A stretch of DNA of 23,292 bases from a virus, in IMG/VR virus record IMGVR_UViG_3300028115_000123, positions 1-23,292 of that record; one strand, given 5' to 3'. This document shows positions 1 through 9,331 of the stretch, piece by piece (positions within the stretch are counted from its first letter, which is position 1; each line of letters begins with the position of its first letter). The notes beneath the pieces are model-generated. The model made no database searches. It saw only the letters and a list, made by a program, of their open reading frames with translations, and was not told where the DNA came from. The translations under genes and the position numbers were made by a program.

Positions 1-3000
1 CGTTTGCTTTTGATTCTTCTAGTGGTAATCTTACTATCGGAACTGCCGATGGTGCTTCGTTTGTCACTACTGCAACACTTGACCCATATACAACAACCAA
101 TTTAGTTGAAGGTAGTAACCTCTATTATACTCGTGCGAGATTTGATTCTGCATTGGGTGACACTACATCTACACAAACAATCCGTGGAATGTTTAGTTCT
201 GGCGGAGACTTGACTTATGATTCTGCGACAGGTAACTTTACCTTCGATGTAGAACAGGTTTATACCAAGTCTAACTTTGATTCTGATTTAGGTGCTGCCC
301 TTGATGGTGGTACGGGAATCACGTATGATAGTTCAACTGATACAATTTCTATTACTGACACTGGTGTTGTCGCAGGTACATATGGTTCTGCAACACAAAT
401 TCCAGTATTTACTGTCAATGCACAAGGTCAGTTAGATAGTGCAGGTAGTGTAGCTGTTGCGGGTGTATCATCCTTCTCGTTTGATTCCGCAAATGGAAAT
501 ATCTCTATTGGTACTGTCGATGGTAACACTTTCCTCACAACTATTACCCTTGACCCATATACAACTACAGATTTAACTGAAGGGACAAATCTCTATTATA
601 CAACTGTTCGTGCGGACTCTGACTTTGATGTTAGACTTGCTACGAAAACAACAGATGATGTCACAGAAGGGACTAATCTCTATTATACCACTGCAAGATG
701 GGATGCTCAACTTGCTACGAAAACAACAGGCGATGTAACCGAAGGGTCAAATCTTTACTATACCACTGCTCGTGCAGATAGTGATGCAAAGAATTCTGTA
801 TCAGTCACCGATGCGGGTGGAGATGGTTCGTTAAGTTATAATGCGGGTACTGGTGTAATTACATATACTGGGCCGAGTTCATCTGAGGTGAGAGCGCACT
901 TTAGTGCGACAGGTGACCTATCCTACGATTCTTCTACTGGTGTATTTTCAATTGATGTTGAGAACGTATACTCTCAAGCAAACTTTGATAGTGACTTCTT
1001 AACTAGACTGACATCACAAATTGATAGTGCAGGTATCACTACACTTACGACTACTAACGGCACAATTACTAATATTATATCCGATAGTGCGAGTATTGGC
1101 AACCTTTCTTTCACAAATCTTGCAAACACTACTTCAGATATTACTGAAGGGTCTAATCTTTACTATACGACAGTAAGAAGTGATTCGGACTTTGATGTTC
1201 GTCTTGCAACTAAGTCTACCACAAACCTTGTAGAAGGTTCTAATTTATACTATACATTAGCACGTGACGATAGTGCGTTTGATGTTAGATTTGCGATTAA
1301 ATCTACAACAGACTTGACAGAAGGGACTAATTTATATTATACTACTGCTCGTCAGAACACAGACTTTGACACCAGATTAGGTACAAAGTCTACCTCAGAT
1401 GTTTCTGAAGGAACGAATCTTTATTACGTAAAATCTCGTGTAGATAGTGATATTGATTCTAAGTTCACTGCAAACTCTACGTCAGACTTATCAGAAGGGT
1501 CTAACCTCTATTATACTACTGCAAGAGCAGACAGTGATGCAAAAGCGTCTCTCTTAGTCAATGACGCAGGTGGTGATGGTTCACTTACCTACGATAGTGG
1601 TACTGGTGTATTTACCTATACGGGGCCAAGTGCGACAGAAGTAAGAGCGCATTTCAATGGTGGTTCTGGTGTTACTATCAATGCAGGTGGAACGATTTCT
1701 ATTGGTCAACCTGTAGGAACTACCGATGACGTAGTATTCGGTAAATCAACTATTGACTCTGCGGTTGTTGATGGAATTAACTTTAATGTTCTTACATCAA
1801 GACATTCAAATGCTGCTGGAACAGTATTCTTTGACTCAGACCACCAAAAAGGTCTGTCTGTTGTCATGGACACTCAGAACAATCCAAATCCTGATGTAAC
1901 TCTTAACCTTGGTCAAGAGATATTCTTATATGTCCATAACTTAACTGGCGCTCAGATTAACAACGGTGATGCAGTATACATCTCTGGAACTGCACACGGT
2001 AAACACCCACAAGTATCTCTTGCTCGTGCGGATATGTCGTCAACAGGTAATCCTTCTGGTCTTGCGACTATGGACATTCCAGATGGCGCTCACGGTTGGG
2101 TAACAAGATACGGTATTGTCCGTGATGTAAACACTGGTAGTTTTGCTGAAGGTTCTACACTATATCTTTCCGCTGATTCCGCAGGTAAGTGGACATCAAC
2201 CGAAGTTACTGTAGATACTGGATATCCTTTCCATATTGGTCAGGTTCTGACTGCTGACTCTAATGTTGGTACAATCCTTGTAGACGGATTTAGTGAACAC
2301 TTTGAGTATCTGCGTATTGAAGATAGACTGAAAGTCTCAGGTAGACTTGAAGCTGACTCTGCGTCACTTCTGAATGTTCAATTTAATACTACACTGTTTG
2401 ATTCACATCAACCGTATAGTGAAGGTCTGTTGTATTATGATAATGCACACAAGACTCTGAACTATAATGATGACATCACTGGTATGGTTCACGAAATTGG
2501 TATTCAAGAACACCAACGTGTTTATAATAATAGTGGTGCAACCATTAAGAAAGGTAATGCACTATACTTTAGTGGTAACTACCTATCAGGTGATATTGAT
2601 GTTCCGACTATTGGTCTTGCAGACGCAACGGACGTAAACGCATATAACGCTCAAGGTATTGCTGCCCAAGATATTGCAAACAACTCTTATGGTCACTGTT
2701 TGATTGCTGGTCAATTAACCGAAGTTGATACCTCACACTTGAGTGACGGTTCAAACTTCTTCGTATCCGTGACTACGCCTGGGTCTCACCAAAACGCATC
2801 TCCGACATATCCAAACTTCCCTATGTGTTTGGGTTGGGTTGTTAAGGCTGGTGATTCAGATAATGGTATCTTACTTGTCAATCAACAGAACCACTCGGTT
2901 AACTCATTCCGTGTAAGAACTTCTGCACACATTGGTACAGACTTACAGGTTGACGGTAACTTAACGATTTTAGGTAGTCAGACCACTGTAGGTACATCTA

Positions 3001-4847
3001 ATGTAACTCAGGGTTCTCCAATCTATCGTCTTAATGAAGGTGATGCGATTGGTGAAGCAGGAACAGTCTTTACTGGTACTGGTCTTGACGATGCCTTCTT
3101 TGCAGGTCACTTTACAGGAACTTCTTCACAAACTTACTATGTAAGAATTGATGGTGTAGGAACTGGTGCAGGTGGTGTAGATACCTTTGCTGTTGCACTT
3201 GGTAACGATAGTGCGTTTACTTCACCAGTTTTAATTAAACAGAATATTACTGGTGAACCACAACTTATTCACTCTGCCGATAATATCTCGGTTGATTTTG
3301 GTGCGACTACAGGTCACGATAGTGGTGATAGATGGGCTGGTACTGCATCTCCTGTTAATGTAGATACTGGTTTCTTCACAAACCGAAATACTGGCACAAG
3401 TGGTGTCGGTTATACCCATATGGGTCTATGGTTTGATGTCACTGACGAGAAGTGGAAAATCATTGATGAGTATGACTCAACACCTACAGGAACAATTAAT
3501 GCTGCCGACTCTTCGTTCAGTCTTGCAACTCTAGTTGCAAATACGTTTGAAGGTAATCTGATTGGTGCGGTAACAGGTAATGCTCAAACCGCTTCTGCTC
3601 TTGCAACTGGTCGTAACTTCTCCTTAACAGGTGATATTACTGCAAGTGCGGTATCCTTTGACGGAACAGGTAACGTAACACTTACAACTGCATACAATCC
3701 AGGCAGTATCGTAAACGCAGATATCAATGCAACTGCAAATATCGCTGATAGTAAACTCGCAACCATTACTACTGCGGGTAAGGTAAACAACTCTGCAACG
3801 ACCGCTACAAGTGCAAATACTGCTTCTGCAATTATTGCTCGTGATGCAAGTGGTAACTTTGCGGGGGGTACATTCACTGGTGAAGTGAATCGTGACGCAC
3901 AGACTACAGTAACCGCTGGAACATATGGTTCTGCAACTGCAATCCCTGTAATAACAGTTGATGCAAATGGTTTTGTAGATAGTATGGGAACAATCGGTGT
4001 ATCAGGTATTACTGGTATAGACTTTAATAATTCAGACGGAACACTTACTATCAATACAAGTGGTAGTGACTTCTCTGATGTCCTTACCCTTGACCCATTC
4101 ACTACTGCGGACTTGACAGAGAATACTAATCTCTATCACACAACCGCAAGAGTAAGAAGTGCCATTAGTGTAGATTCTGGCAGTGACTTGTCATACAACT
4201 CAACTACTGGTGTAATATCATTTACTGAATCGGATAGAAGTCCTGCTGATATTAGAGGATTATTCTCCGCAGGTGGTGATTTAAGTTATAACGATAGTAC
4301 TGGACAATTCTCATTCACCGATTCTGCACAACATACGAGTGCAGAGATTCGTGCAATGTTCTCTGCGGGTGGAGACCTTACATTTAATAGTGGTACTGGT
4401 CAATTTAGTGTAACTAAGTTTACTACCGCAAACGCAAGAAGTTCAATCTCATTGACAGACGCTGGCGGTGCTGGTTCTGCTTCATATAACTCTGGTACTG
4501 GTGTGATTACCTATACAGGGCCGAGTGATGCGGAGATTCGTGGTAAGATTAGTGTAGATTCTGGCGGTGACTTGTCATACAACTCAACTACTGGCGTGGT
4601 ATCATTTACTCAAAGAACCGATGCTCAAGTAAGAGGTCTTATCTCTGCTGGCGGAGACTTATCATATAATAGTAGTACTGGTGTCATGTCATTCAGTGAA
4701 ACATATTCTACTGCAAGTGAACTTCTGACCGCAGTTAAGACTGTAGATGGCGATTCGAGTGGATTGAACGCTGACCTATTAGACGGTCAAGAGGGTTCTC
4801 ATTACAGAATTAATGTTTATAACAATGCAGGCACGTTGTTAAACTAA
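1..4847 (+). CDS. Large repetitive tail-fibre-like virion structural protein (5' end outside window)
   Basis: The reading frame is open from the left edge (first full codon at base 3) to TAA at 4845-4847, so the true start lies upstream and about 1,614 residues are visible. A TTG at 153 is an internal codon, not a start: homologous repeat sequence precedes it. The protein is built of repeats: NLYYTTAR-type modules (NLYY at 117, 588, 675, 750, 1155, 1242, 1329, 1416, 1503 and 4128), [12 protein letters not shown]-type modules and three TYTGPS modules. Two related domains in the middle contain [18 protein letters not shown] (about 1950) and a matching [18 protein letters not shown] segment (about 2525). 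The C-terminus carries the [10 protein letters not shown] phrase seen in many phage fibres. It sits where T4 has gp12/wac, just before gp13, so a fibre, whisker or collar-associated role is inferred. Receptor binding is possible but not shown. No catalytic motif was seen. Confidence 0.8.
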   Translation, partial: FAFDSSSGNLTIGTADGASFVTTATLDPYTTTNLVEGSNLYYTRARFDSALGDTTSTQTIRGMFSSGGDLTYDSATGNFTFDVEQVYTKSNFDSDLGAALDGGTGITYDSSTDTISITDTGVVAGTYGSATQIPVFTVNAQGQLDSAGSVAVAGVSSFSFDSANGNISIGTVDGNTFLTTITLDPYTTTDLTEGTNLYYTTVRADSDFDVRLATKTTDDVTEGTNLYYTTARWDAQLATKTTGDVTEGSNLYYTTARADSDAKNSVSVTDAGGDGSLSYNAGTGVITYTGPSSSEVRAHFSATGDLSYDSSTGVFSIDVENVYSQANFDSDFLTRLTSQIDSAGITTLTTTNGTITNIISDSASIGNLSFTNLANTTSDITEGSNLYYTTVRSDSDFDVRLATKSTTNLVEGSNLYYTLARDDSAFDVRFAIKSTTDLTEGTNLYYTTARQNTDFDTRLGTKSTSDVSEGTNLYYVKSRVDSDIDSKFTANSTSDLSEGSNLYYTTARADSDAKASLLVNDAGGDGSLTYDSGTGVFTYTGPSATEVRAHFNGGSGVTINAGGTISIGQPVGTTDDVVFGKSTIDSAVVDGINFNVLTSRHSNAAGTVFFDSDHQKGLSVVMDTQNNPNPDVTLNLGQEIFLYVHNLTGAQINNGDAVYISGTAHGKHPQVSLARADMSSTGNPSGLATMDIPDGAHGWVTRYGIVRDVNTGSFAEGSTLYLSADSAGKWTSTEVTVDTGYPFHIGQVLTADSNVGTILVDGFSEHFEYLRIEDRLKVSGRLEADSASLLNVQFNTTLFDSHQPYSEGLLYYDNAHKTLNYNDDITGMVHEIGIQEHQRVYNNSGATIKKGNALYFSGNYLSGDIDVPTIGLADATDVNAYNAQGIAAQDIANNSYGHCLIAGQLTEVDTSHLSDGSNFFVSVTTPGSHQNASPTYPNFPMCLGWVVKAGDSDNGILLVNQQNHSVNSFRVRTSAHIGTDLQVDGNLTILGSQTTVGTSNVTQGSPIYRLNEGDAIGEAGTVFTGTGLDDAFFAGHFTGTSSQTYYVRIDGVGTGAGGVDTFAVALGNDSAFTSPVLIKQNITGEPQLIHSADNISVDFGATTGHDSGDRWAGTASPVNVDTGFFTNRNTGTSGVGYTHMGLWFDVTDEKWKIIDEYDSTPTGTINAADSSFSLATLVANTFEGNLIGAVTGNAQTASALATGRNFSLTGDITASAVSFDGTGNVTLTTAYNPGSIVNADINATANIADSKLATITTAGKVNNSATTATSANTASAIIARDASGNFAGGTFTGEVNRDAQTTVTAGTYGSATAIPVITVDANGFVDSMGTIGVSGITGIDFNNSDGTLTINTSGSDFSDVLTLDPFTTADLTENTNLYHTTARVRSAISVDSGSDLSYNSTTGVISFTESDRSPADIRGLFSAGGDLSYNDSTGQFSFTDSAQHTSAEIRAMFSAGGDLTFNSGTGQFSVTKFTTANARSSISLTDAGGAGSASYNSGTGVITYTGPSDAEIRGKISVDSGGDLSYNSTTGVVSFTQRTDAQVRGLISAGGDLSYNSSTGVMSFSETYSTASELLTAVKTVDGDSSGLNADLLDGQEGSHYRINVYNNAGTLLN
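588..1540 (+). repeat. In-frame 87-nt (29-residue) tandem modules inside the fibre gene
   Basis: The codons for the NLYY motif begin at 588, 675, 750, 1155, 1242, 1329, 1416 and 1503. Five consecutive copies (1155 to 1503) are exactly 87 nt apart, as are the copies at 588 and 675. The 675-750 step is 75 nt. Each module reads roughly D-(L/V)-x-E-G-(T/S)[10 protein letters not shown](S/T)-D-F-D-x-R-L-x-T-K-(S/T)-T. Further copies occur at 117 and 4128. Bases differ between copies much more than residues, so these are old duplications held by selection on the protein. Confidence 0.85.
4164..4226 (+). repeat. 63-nt near-identical repeat, copy 1 (partner at 4548-4610)
   Basis: The stretch coding ISVDSG(S)[14 protein letters not shown] matches 4548-4610 with only four mismatches in 63 bases. 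The offset is 384 nt (128 codons), so both copies are in frame. The high base identity, against the diverged modules elsewhere in the gene, points to a recent duplication or gene conversion. Confidence 0.8.
4548..4610 (+). repeat. 63-nt near-identical repeat, copy 2 (partner at 4164-4226)
   Basis: This is the second copy of the in-frame repeat, coding [21 protein letters not shown]. Recombination between the copies would delete or duplicate exactly 128 residues without a frameshift. Confidence 0.8.
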
Positions 4848-4848
4848 G

Positions 4849-4856
4849 GATAAATA
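4849..4856 (+). promoter_or_regulatory. Weak T4-late-promoter-like box (GATAAATA) before gp13
   Basis: GATAAATA differs from the T4 late box TATAAATA by one base. By T4 spacing (start about 6 nt after the last A) transcription would begin at or next to the gp13 ATG at 4862, giving a leaderless message. This is a low-confidence call. An AAGG at 4846-4849 could instead serve as a distant Shine-Dalgarno on a read-through transcript. Confidence 0.3.
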
Positions 4857-4861
4857 GATAA

Positions 4862-5659
4862 ATGGCATCATATACAAGAATACAAACTAGACAAGAGTTC
4901 ATTGAATATTGTCTACGTAGGTTAGGTTATCCCGTTATTGAAATTAATGTGGATGACGAACAAATCGAAGACCGTGTCAATGACGCATTGCAATTGTTTA
5001 ATGAATATGGTGGGGAAGGTAGTTTTCGTGCATATATTCCATTCACAATAACACAAGCTATTATTGACCGTGGGTTTATTGATTTTGACTTAGACCCTAT
5101 TACTGGTGTTACTGACCCCAATAATATTCTAAATGTTGTTCGTGTATTGCCAATTGATTCTCAAGTAGAAAGTGTTAATTTCTTTGATGTAAAATATCAA
5201 ATGCGTCTTAACGATATGTGGGATTTGAACACTGGTGTCGGAGACCTTGCATACTATGAACAAATGCAACAGTATCTCTCTACTATTGATATGAAACTAA
5301 GCGGCACTCCTCAGATTCAGTTTGTTCGTGCAGGTAATACCTTGAATATCTTTGGTGATATTTCTGGAAGTAAGGGTGACCTACAAGCTGGTGATAAAAT
5401 TTTAATGGAAATGTATTTTACAACTGACGCAAATGTCAATGGTAAAATCTATAATAATATCTTCTTAAAAGAATACGCAACCGCACTTATCAAAGAACAG
5501 TGGGGACAGAATCTTATTAAGTTTGAAGGAATGGTATTGCCTGGCGGTGTTCAGTTGAATGGTAGACAGATATTTGAAGATGCACGACAAGAAATAGAAG
5601 TAATTCGTCAACGAATATATAATGAGTATGACACACCACCAGACTTCTTTGTAGGATAA
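4862..5659 (+). CDS. 13: Neck protein, T4 gp13-like
   Basis: This 265-residue protein opens with SYTRIQTRQEFIEYCLRRLG and continues with IEINVDDEQIEDRVNDALQLFNEYG, the hallmark N-terminus of the gp13 neck family in marine T4-like phages. T4 gp13 is 309 residues, so this version is somewhat short. In T4, gp13 and gp14 form the neck that closes the filled head and provides the tail attachment site. It is followed after 4 nt by gp14 and then gp15, exactly the T4 order, which makes the assignment firm despite low residue identity expected with T4 itself. No membrane segment or signal peptide is visible, as expected for a virion protein assembled in the cytoplasm. Confidence 0.9.
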   Translation: MASYTRIQTRQEFIEYCLRRLGYPVIEINVDDEQIEDRVNDALQLFNEYGGEGSFRAYIPFTITQAIIDRGFIDFDLDPITGVTDPNNILNVVRVLPIDSQVESVNFFDVKYQMRLNDMWDLNTGVGDLAYYEQMQQYLSTIDMKLSGTPQIQFVRAGNTLNIFGDISGSKGDLQAGDKILMEMYFTTDANVNGKIYNNIFLKEYATALIKEQWGQNLIKFEGMVLPGGVQLNGRQIFEDARQEIEVIRQRIYNEYDTPPDFFVG

Positions 5660-5663
5660 CATA

Positions 5664-6533
5664 ATGGCAACGAACCCGTATTTTAAACAAGGTGTTCGTT
5701 CTGAACAGACCGTTTATGAGGACATTATCATTGAAGCCCTCAAAATGTATGGTCAGGATGTGTATTACCTTCCACGAGAAATCATCAATCAAGATAACAT
5801 CTTTCTTGATGACGTACCGTCACGTTTCGGTTCTTCTTATAAAGTTGAAATGTATATTGAGAACACCGAAGCATTTGATGGTGAAGGTGACCTGTTCACA
5901 AAATTCGGTATCGAATTAAGAGACCAAGCTAATTTTGTTGTTTCTAGAAAGAGATGGAAACAACTTGTCGGTACTCGTCTAGCTGAGAACAACTTCCGTC
6001 CTCGTGAAGGCGACCTAATTTATCTGACACTATCTAAATCTATATTTGAGATACGTAGAGTAGAAACCGAAACTCCATTCTATCAGTTATCAAATCTACC
6101 CACATTCCGTATGCAGTGTGAGTTATTCGAATATAATGACGAAGACTTTGATACAGGTATTGATGATATCAATAAAGTTGAAGAAGAGTCAGCATATCAA
6201 ATTTCATTGACAATGGATTCTGCGGCAGGATATGACATTGGAGAAACCGTTACTCAGGTATTTGAAACATATAGTATGAAGGGTGAAGTTATTGATTGGT
6301 CTGATTCTGATGGTATTCTTCAACTTGCACATGTTGGCGCTACCGATGGTAAGTTCCACACATTTAACACATCAAGACTTATCACTGGGGACACCTCTGG
6401 TGCGAAAGCAAATGCAACACTAGTCGCTGAACTACAGAATATTCAAAGAGATGCACAGAACGCTATCTTTGATGATTTTGAAGGGGACTTCTTGGACTTC
6501 AGTGAGTCTAATCCATTCGGAGACATATCATAA
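5664..6533 (+). CDS. 14: Neck protein, T4 gp14-like
   Basis: This 289-residue protein starts ATNPYFKQGVRSEQTVYEDI and includes ALKMYGQDVYYLPREIINQDNIFLDDVPSRF and ELRDQANFVVSRKRWKQL, segments characteristic of gp14 homologues. T4 gp14 is 256 residues. In T4 it acts with gp13 as the head-completion and neck component after DNA packaging. An AGGA Shine-Dalgarno sits in the last codons of gp13. The stop codon TAA shares its last A with the gp15 ATG (TAATG), indicating translational coupling. The C-terminus is rich in D and E. Confidence 0.92.
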   Translation: MATNPYFKQGVRSEQTVYEDIIIEALKMYGQDVYYLPREIINQDNIFLDDVPSRFGSSYKVEMYIENTEAFDGEGDLFTKFGIELRDQANFVVSRKRWKQLVGTRLAENNFRPREGDLIYLTLSKSIFEIRRVETETPFYQLSNLPTFRMQCELFEYNDEDFDTGIDDINKVEEESAYQISLTMDSAAGYDIGETVTQVFETYSMKGEVIDWSDSDGILQLAHVGATDGKFHTFNTSRLITGDTSGAKANATLVAELQNIQRDAQNAIFDDFEGDFLDFSESNPFGDIS

Positions 6534-7312
6534 TGTTTGGCACATGGTTTTATCATAAGAGAGTAAGAACAGCCGTATCTGTATTTGGTTCGATGTTCAA
6601 CAACCTATATGTTCTAAGACAGAACAGTTCGGGCGAAACTATTTCTCAAGTAAAAGTTCCGTTATCCTATGCACCCAAAAGAAATTTCATCTCACGATTA
6701 GAAGAGATGAGTAAGGGTGAGGATGCAGAACGTAGGGTTGCAATCAAGTTACCTCGAATGTCGTTTGAGATTACGAACATGCAATATGATGCAACTCGAC
6801 AGTTACCCAAGAACAATAATATCTCATCCCTCGTTGAGAACAGTATCACAAGTAGACGTAAACTTTATACGTCCACCCCATACACAATATCATTTCAATT
6901 AAATATATATGCTAAATCACAAGACGATGCACTACAAATTGTAGAACAGATTCTACCATACTTTGCACCACAATATACTTTAACTATTAAACCCTTTGCT
7001 GATGTCGATACTTTGACCGAAGACGTTCCCGTTACATTATCGGGAGTCACCTTTCAAGATGACTTTGAGGGTTCGGTTGAACAACGTAGAACAATTATAT
7101 ATACATTAGACTTTGAAATGAAAATCTCTCTATATGGCCCAGAGTCTAATAAGAATATTATTCGTGATGTACGTAGTAATTTATTCTTACAGGAAGCTGG
7201 ATTATCTGATAGTGATGTGTATATCAAAACTATAAAGGTTACACCAGACCCTTCAACCATAAGTGCGGATAGTGATTACGGATTTGTTGAAACCGACTTG
7301 GATAGTGCATAA
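6533..7312 (+). CDS. 15: Tail sheath stabiliser / proximal tail completion protein, T4 gp15-like
   Basis: This 259-residue protein starts MFGTWFYHKRVRTAVSVFGSMFNN. It aligns by eye with T4 gp15, whose start is similar (MFG then aromatic residues), and shares the DALQIVEQILPYFAPQYTLTIKPF segment (T4: MFQIVEQILPYFQPHF). T4 gp15 is 272 residues and forms the hexameric ring that caps the tail tube and sheath and connects to the neck. The start codon overlaps the gp14 stop, and the stop overlaps the gp16 start (TAATG at both ends), so neck, tail terminator and terminase are probably translated as a coupled set. Confidence 0.93.
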   Translation: MFGTWFYHKRVRTAVSVFGSMFNNLYVLRQNSSGETISQVKVPLSYAPKRNFISRLEEMSKGEDAERRVAIKLPRMSFEITNMQYDATRQLPKNNNISSLVENSITSRRKLYTSTPYTISFQLNIYAKSQDDALQIVEQILPYFAPQYTLTIKPFADVDTLTEDVPVTLSGVTFQDDFEGSVEQRRTIIYTLDFEMKISLYGPESNKNIIRDVRSNLFLQEAGLSDSDVYIKTIKVTPDPSTISADSDYGFVETDLDSA

Positions 7313-7665
7313 TGAGTGATAATGAAAAGAATATAAAAGACGACTACACCACCTCCCGTGACACCTATCACGATATAATTGAGAAGGGACGGGAGAGTAT
7401 GGACTTGATGATTGAAGTCGCACGAGAGAGTGAACACCCCCGTGCCTTTGAGGTGTTGTCTGGCATGATGAAGAACATGGCGGATGTCACTGATAAACTG
7501 ATGGACTTGAATAAGAAACACAAGGAAATCAATCAGACAGACGAACCCAAACAAATTGGTAACACAACCAATAACCTGTTCGTAGGAACTACTACAGACC
7601 TACAGAGACTTATACAGAATGAGAGAGTGGAAAAAGTAATAGATGTTGAACCCGAATCAGAATGA
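7312..7665 (+). CDS. 16: Small terminase subunit, T4 gp16-like
   Basis: This 117-residue protein is shorter than T4 gp16 (164 residues). The core DDYTTSRDTYHDIIEKGRES, then SEHPRAFEVLSGMMKNMADVTDKLMDLNKKHKEI, matches the T4 segment (DDY...SPRHMEVFATLMGQM...KLHKDMKDI). The NNLFVGTTTDLQRLI tail matches the T4 VFMGSPTELMDEI segment. Small terminases recognise concatemeric DNA and regulate the large subunit. The long central helices are the expected oligomerisation core. It overlaps gp17 by 23 nt in another frame. Confidence 0.9.
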   Translation: MSDNEKNIKDDYTTSRDTYHDIIEKGRESMDLMIEVARESEHPRAFEVLSGMMKNMADVTDKLMDLNKKHKEINQTDEPKQIGNTTNNLFVGTTTDLQRLIQNERVEKVIDVEPESE

Positions 7666-9262
7666 AAGTTATCTTGGCAATATTAATGTCAAGCGTGATG
7701 GAGTTCAACACAATTTTACTGAAGAAGAAGTCAAAGAATACATTAAGTGTTCTAAAGACCCTGTATATTTCTGTAAAAAATATCTAAAAGTTATTTCTCT
7801 TGATGAGGGTTTAGTACCCTTTACACTTTATCCCTATCAAGAGAAAATGTTTGACCACTTCAATAACAATCGATTCTCTATCGTACTTGCGTGTAGACAG
7901 TCTGGTAAATCGATTAGTTCCGTAGGATATATAATCTGGTTTGCTTGTTTCCATAGTGAGAAGACTATTGCGATACTAGCAAACAAGGGTGCAACTGCAA
8001 GGGAGATGTTGGCTCGTGTTACACTCATGTTGGAAAATCTACCATTCTTTTTGCAGCCTGGCACAAAGGCACTCAACAAAGGTTCGATTGAGTTTAGTAA
8101 TAATTCTCGTATCATTGCCGCTGCTACCTCTGGTAGTTCCATTAGGGGTATGTCTGTTAACCTACTATTTCTTGACGAGTTTGCCTTTGTGGAAAGAGCA
8201 AATGAATTCTATACTTCTACATATCCAGTTATCTCAGCAGGTAAAGATACTAAGGTTATCATTACATCAACTGCAAACGGTATCGGTAATACGTTTCATA
8301 AGATTTGGGAAGGGGCGGTACAGAAGGTAAACGAATTCGTACCATTTACCGTTAACTGGTATGATGTGCCTGGACGTGACGAAGAGTGGAAAAGACAAAC
8401 AATTTCCAACACGTCTCAGTTACAGTTCGACCAAGAATTTGGTAACACCTTTTTTGGTACAGGTGATACACTAATCAATGCCGAAACACTGTTATCATTT
8501 AGAGCATTCAACCCAAAAGAATTTCTTGAGGGTGGCGACTTATTAATATATGAACGCCCAGACAAAGACCATGAATATATCATGACTGTGGACGTATCAA
8601 AAGGAAGAGGTCAGGATTATTCTACGTTTAACGTAATCGACATTAGCACGAGACCGTTCAAACAGGTTGCTGTCTATCGCAATAATACTATATCTCCAAT
8701 ACTCTTTCCTAATATTATATATAAGTACGCAAATCTCTACAACGAGTCATATGTTGTTATCGAATCAAATGACCAAGGAACATTGGTCTGTCAAGGACTG
8801 TATCAAGACTTAGAATACGAGAATATCCATATGGAATCTGCCGTCAAAGCAGACCGTATTGGTATTGAAATGAATCGAAAGGTTAAACGATTGGGTTGTT
8901 CTGCAATCAAGGATATTCTAGAGAATACTAAACTAAATATTATTGATGAGAATACCATCATGGAAATCTCTACTTTTGTGTCAAGGGGTCAATCATACGA
9001 AGCTTCGGATGGTAATCACGATGACTTAATGATGAATCTAGTTATGTTTGGTTACTTTGTATCATCTCAATTCTTTGCTGATATGACTGATATTAACCTA
9101 AAAGAACTCATGTTTGCGAAGAAGATGAAAGAAATTGAGGATGATGTACCACCCGTAGGTTTCATTGATGATGGGTTATCCCAAGTCAGAGAAGAAGAAG
9201 AACAGAAAACGGCAGGTTGGCATACGTTCGAAGGTATGGATACTGGTGTGGAAGAATGGTAA
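7643..9262 (+). CDS. 17: Large terminase subunit (packaging ATPase/nuclease), T4 gp17-like
   Basis: This 539-residue protein has the two-domain plan of T4 gp17. In the ATPase half, the Walker A variant CRQSGKS lies at residues 84-90, Walker B LLFLDE at 174-179 with catalytic E179, and the coupling motif TST at 208-210. In the RNase-H-like nuclease half, acidic residues lie in MTVDVSKG (D317), VVIESND (E374) and DGNHDD (D460/D461), matching the T4 triad D401/E458/D542 in order. It drives ATP-dependent filling of the prohead at the portal and cuts the concatemer at headful. It is shorter than T4 gp17 (610), mainly at the N-terminus, as usual in marine relatives. The start at 7643 lies within gp16. 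No intron or homing endonuclease interrupts it. Confidence 0.96.
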   Translation: MLNPNQNESYLGNINVKRDGVQHNFTEEEVKEYIKCSKDPVYFCKKYLKVISLDEGLVPFTLYPYQEKMFDHFNNNRFSIVLACRQSGKSISSVGYIIWFACFHSEKTIAILANKGATAREMLARVTLMLENLPFFLQPGTKALNKGSIEFSNNSRIIAAATSGSSIRGMSVNLLFLDEFAFVERANEFYTSTYPVISAGKDTKVIITSTANGIGNTFHKIWEGAVQKVNEFVPFTVNWYDVPGRDEEWKRQTISNTSQLQFDQEFGNTFFGTGDTLINAETLLSFRAFNPKEFLEGGDLLIYERPDKDHEYIMTVDVSKGRGQDYSTFNVIDISTRPFKQVAVYRNNTISPILFPNIIYKYANLYNESYVVIESNDQGTLVCQGLYQDLEYENIHMESAVKADRIGIEMNRKVKRLGCSAIKDILENTKLNIIDENTIMEISTFVSRGQSYEASDGNHDDLMMNLVMFGYFVSSQFFADMTDINLKELMFAKKMKEIEDDVPPVGFIDDGLSQVREEEEQKTAGWHTFEGMDTGVEEW

Positions 9263-9264
9263 TG

Positions 9265-9272
9265 TATAAATA
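9265..9272 (+). promoter_or_regulatory. T4-type late promoter for gp18
   Basis: An exact TATAAATA box lies just after the gp17 stop. By T4 spacing, transcription would start near 9278, leaving a leader of about 54 nt before the gp18 ATG (9332) with AAGGAAAA as the Shine-Dalgarno. A dedicated late promoter fits the high copy number of the sheath protein. Confidence 0.75.
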
Positions 9273-9331
9273 AAGGTATGTGAATATAATCGTATTATGA
9301 AAACTTATAATTAAACTAAAGGAAAAAAGTT

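Noticed and set aside
153-155. TTG as the start of the fibre gene
   Set aside because: The frame continues upstream with the same [12 protein letters not shown] and NLYYT repeat modules; the gene is cut by the window edge.
3584-4102. Long - strand open frame (172 codons) opposite the fibre gene
   Set aside because: Low-complexity V/A/S/P composition produced by the antisense of GT-rich repeat codons; no RBS, and it lies wholly inside a well-supported gene.
7276-7554. - strand frame (92 codons) with a hydrophobic stretch opposite gp15/gp16
   Set aside because: It straddles two coupled + genes and has no start signals. The hydrophobic run is the antisense of charged gp16 codons.
7643-7665. 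Possible programmed frameshift linking gp16 and gp17
   Set aside because: No clear slippery heptamer or downstream structure was seen, and the 23-nt overlap is explained by an ordinary internal ATG start for gp17.
9285-9290. TATAAT in the gp18 leader as a sigma70 promoter
   Set aside because: No acceptable -35 box lies 16-18 nt upstream; the adjacent exact TATAAATA late box explains expression.
9297-9314. Five-codon ATG...TAA frame (MKTYN) in the gp18 leader
   Set aside because: Too short to judge, no Shine-Dalgarno at a suitable distance; chance occurrence in AT-rich leader is likely.
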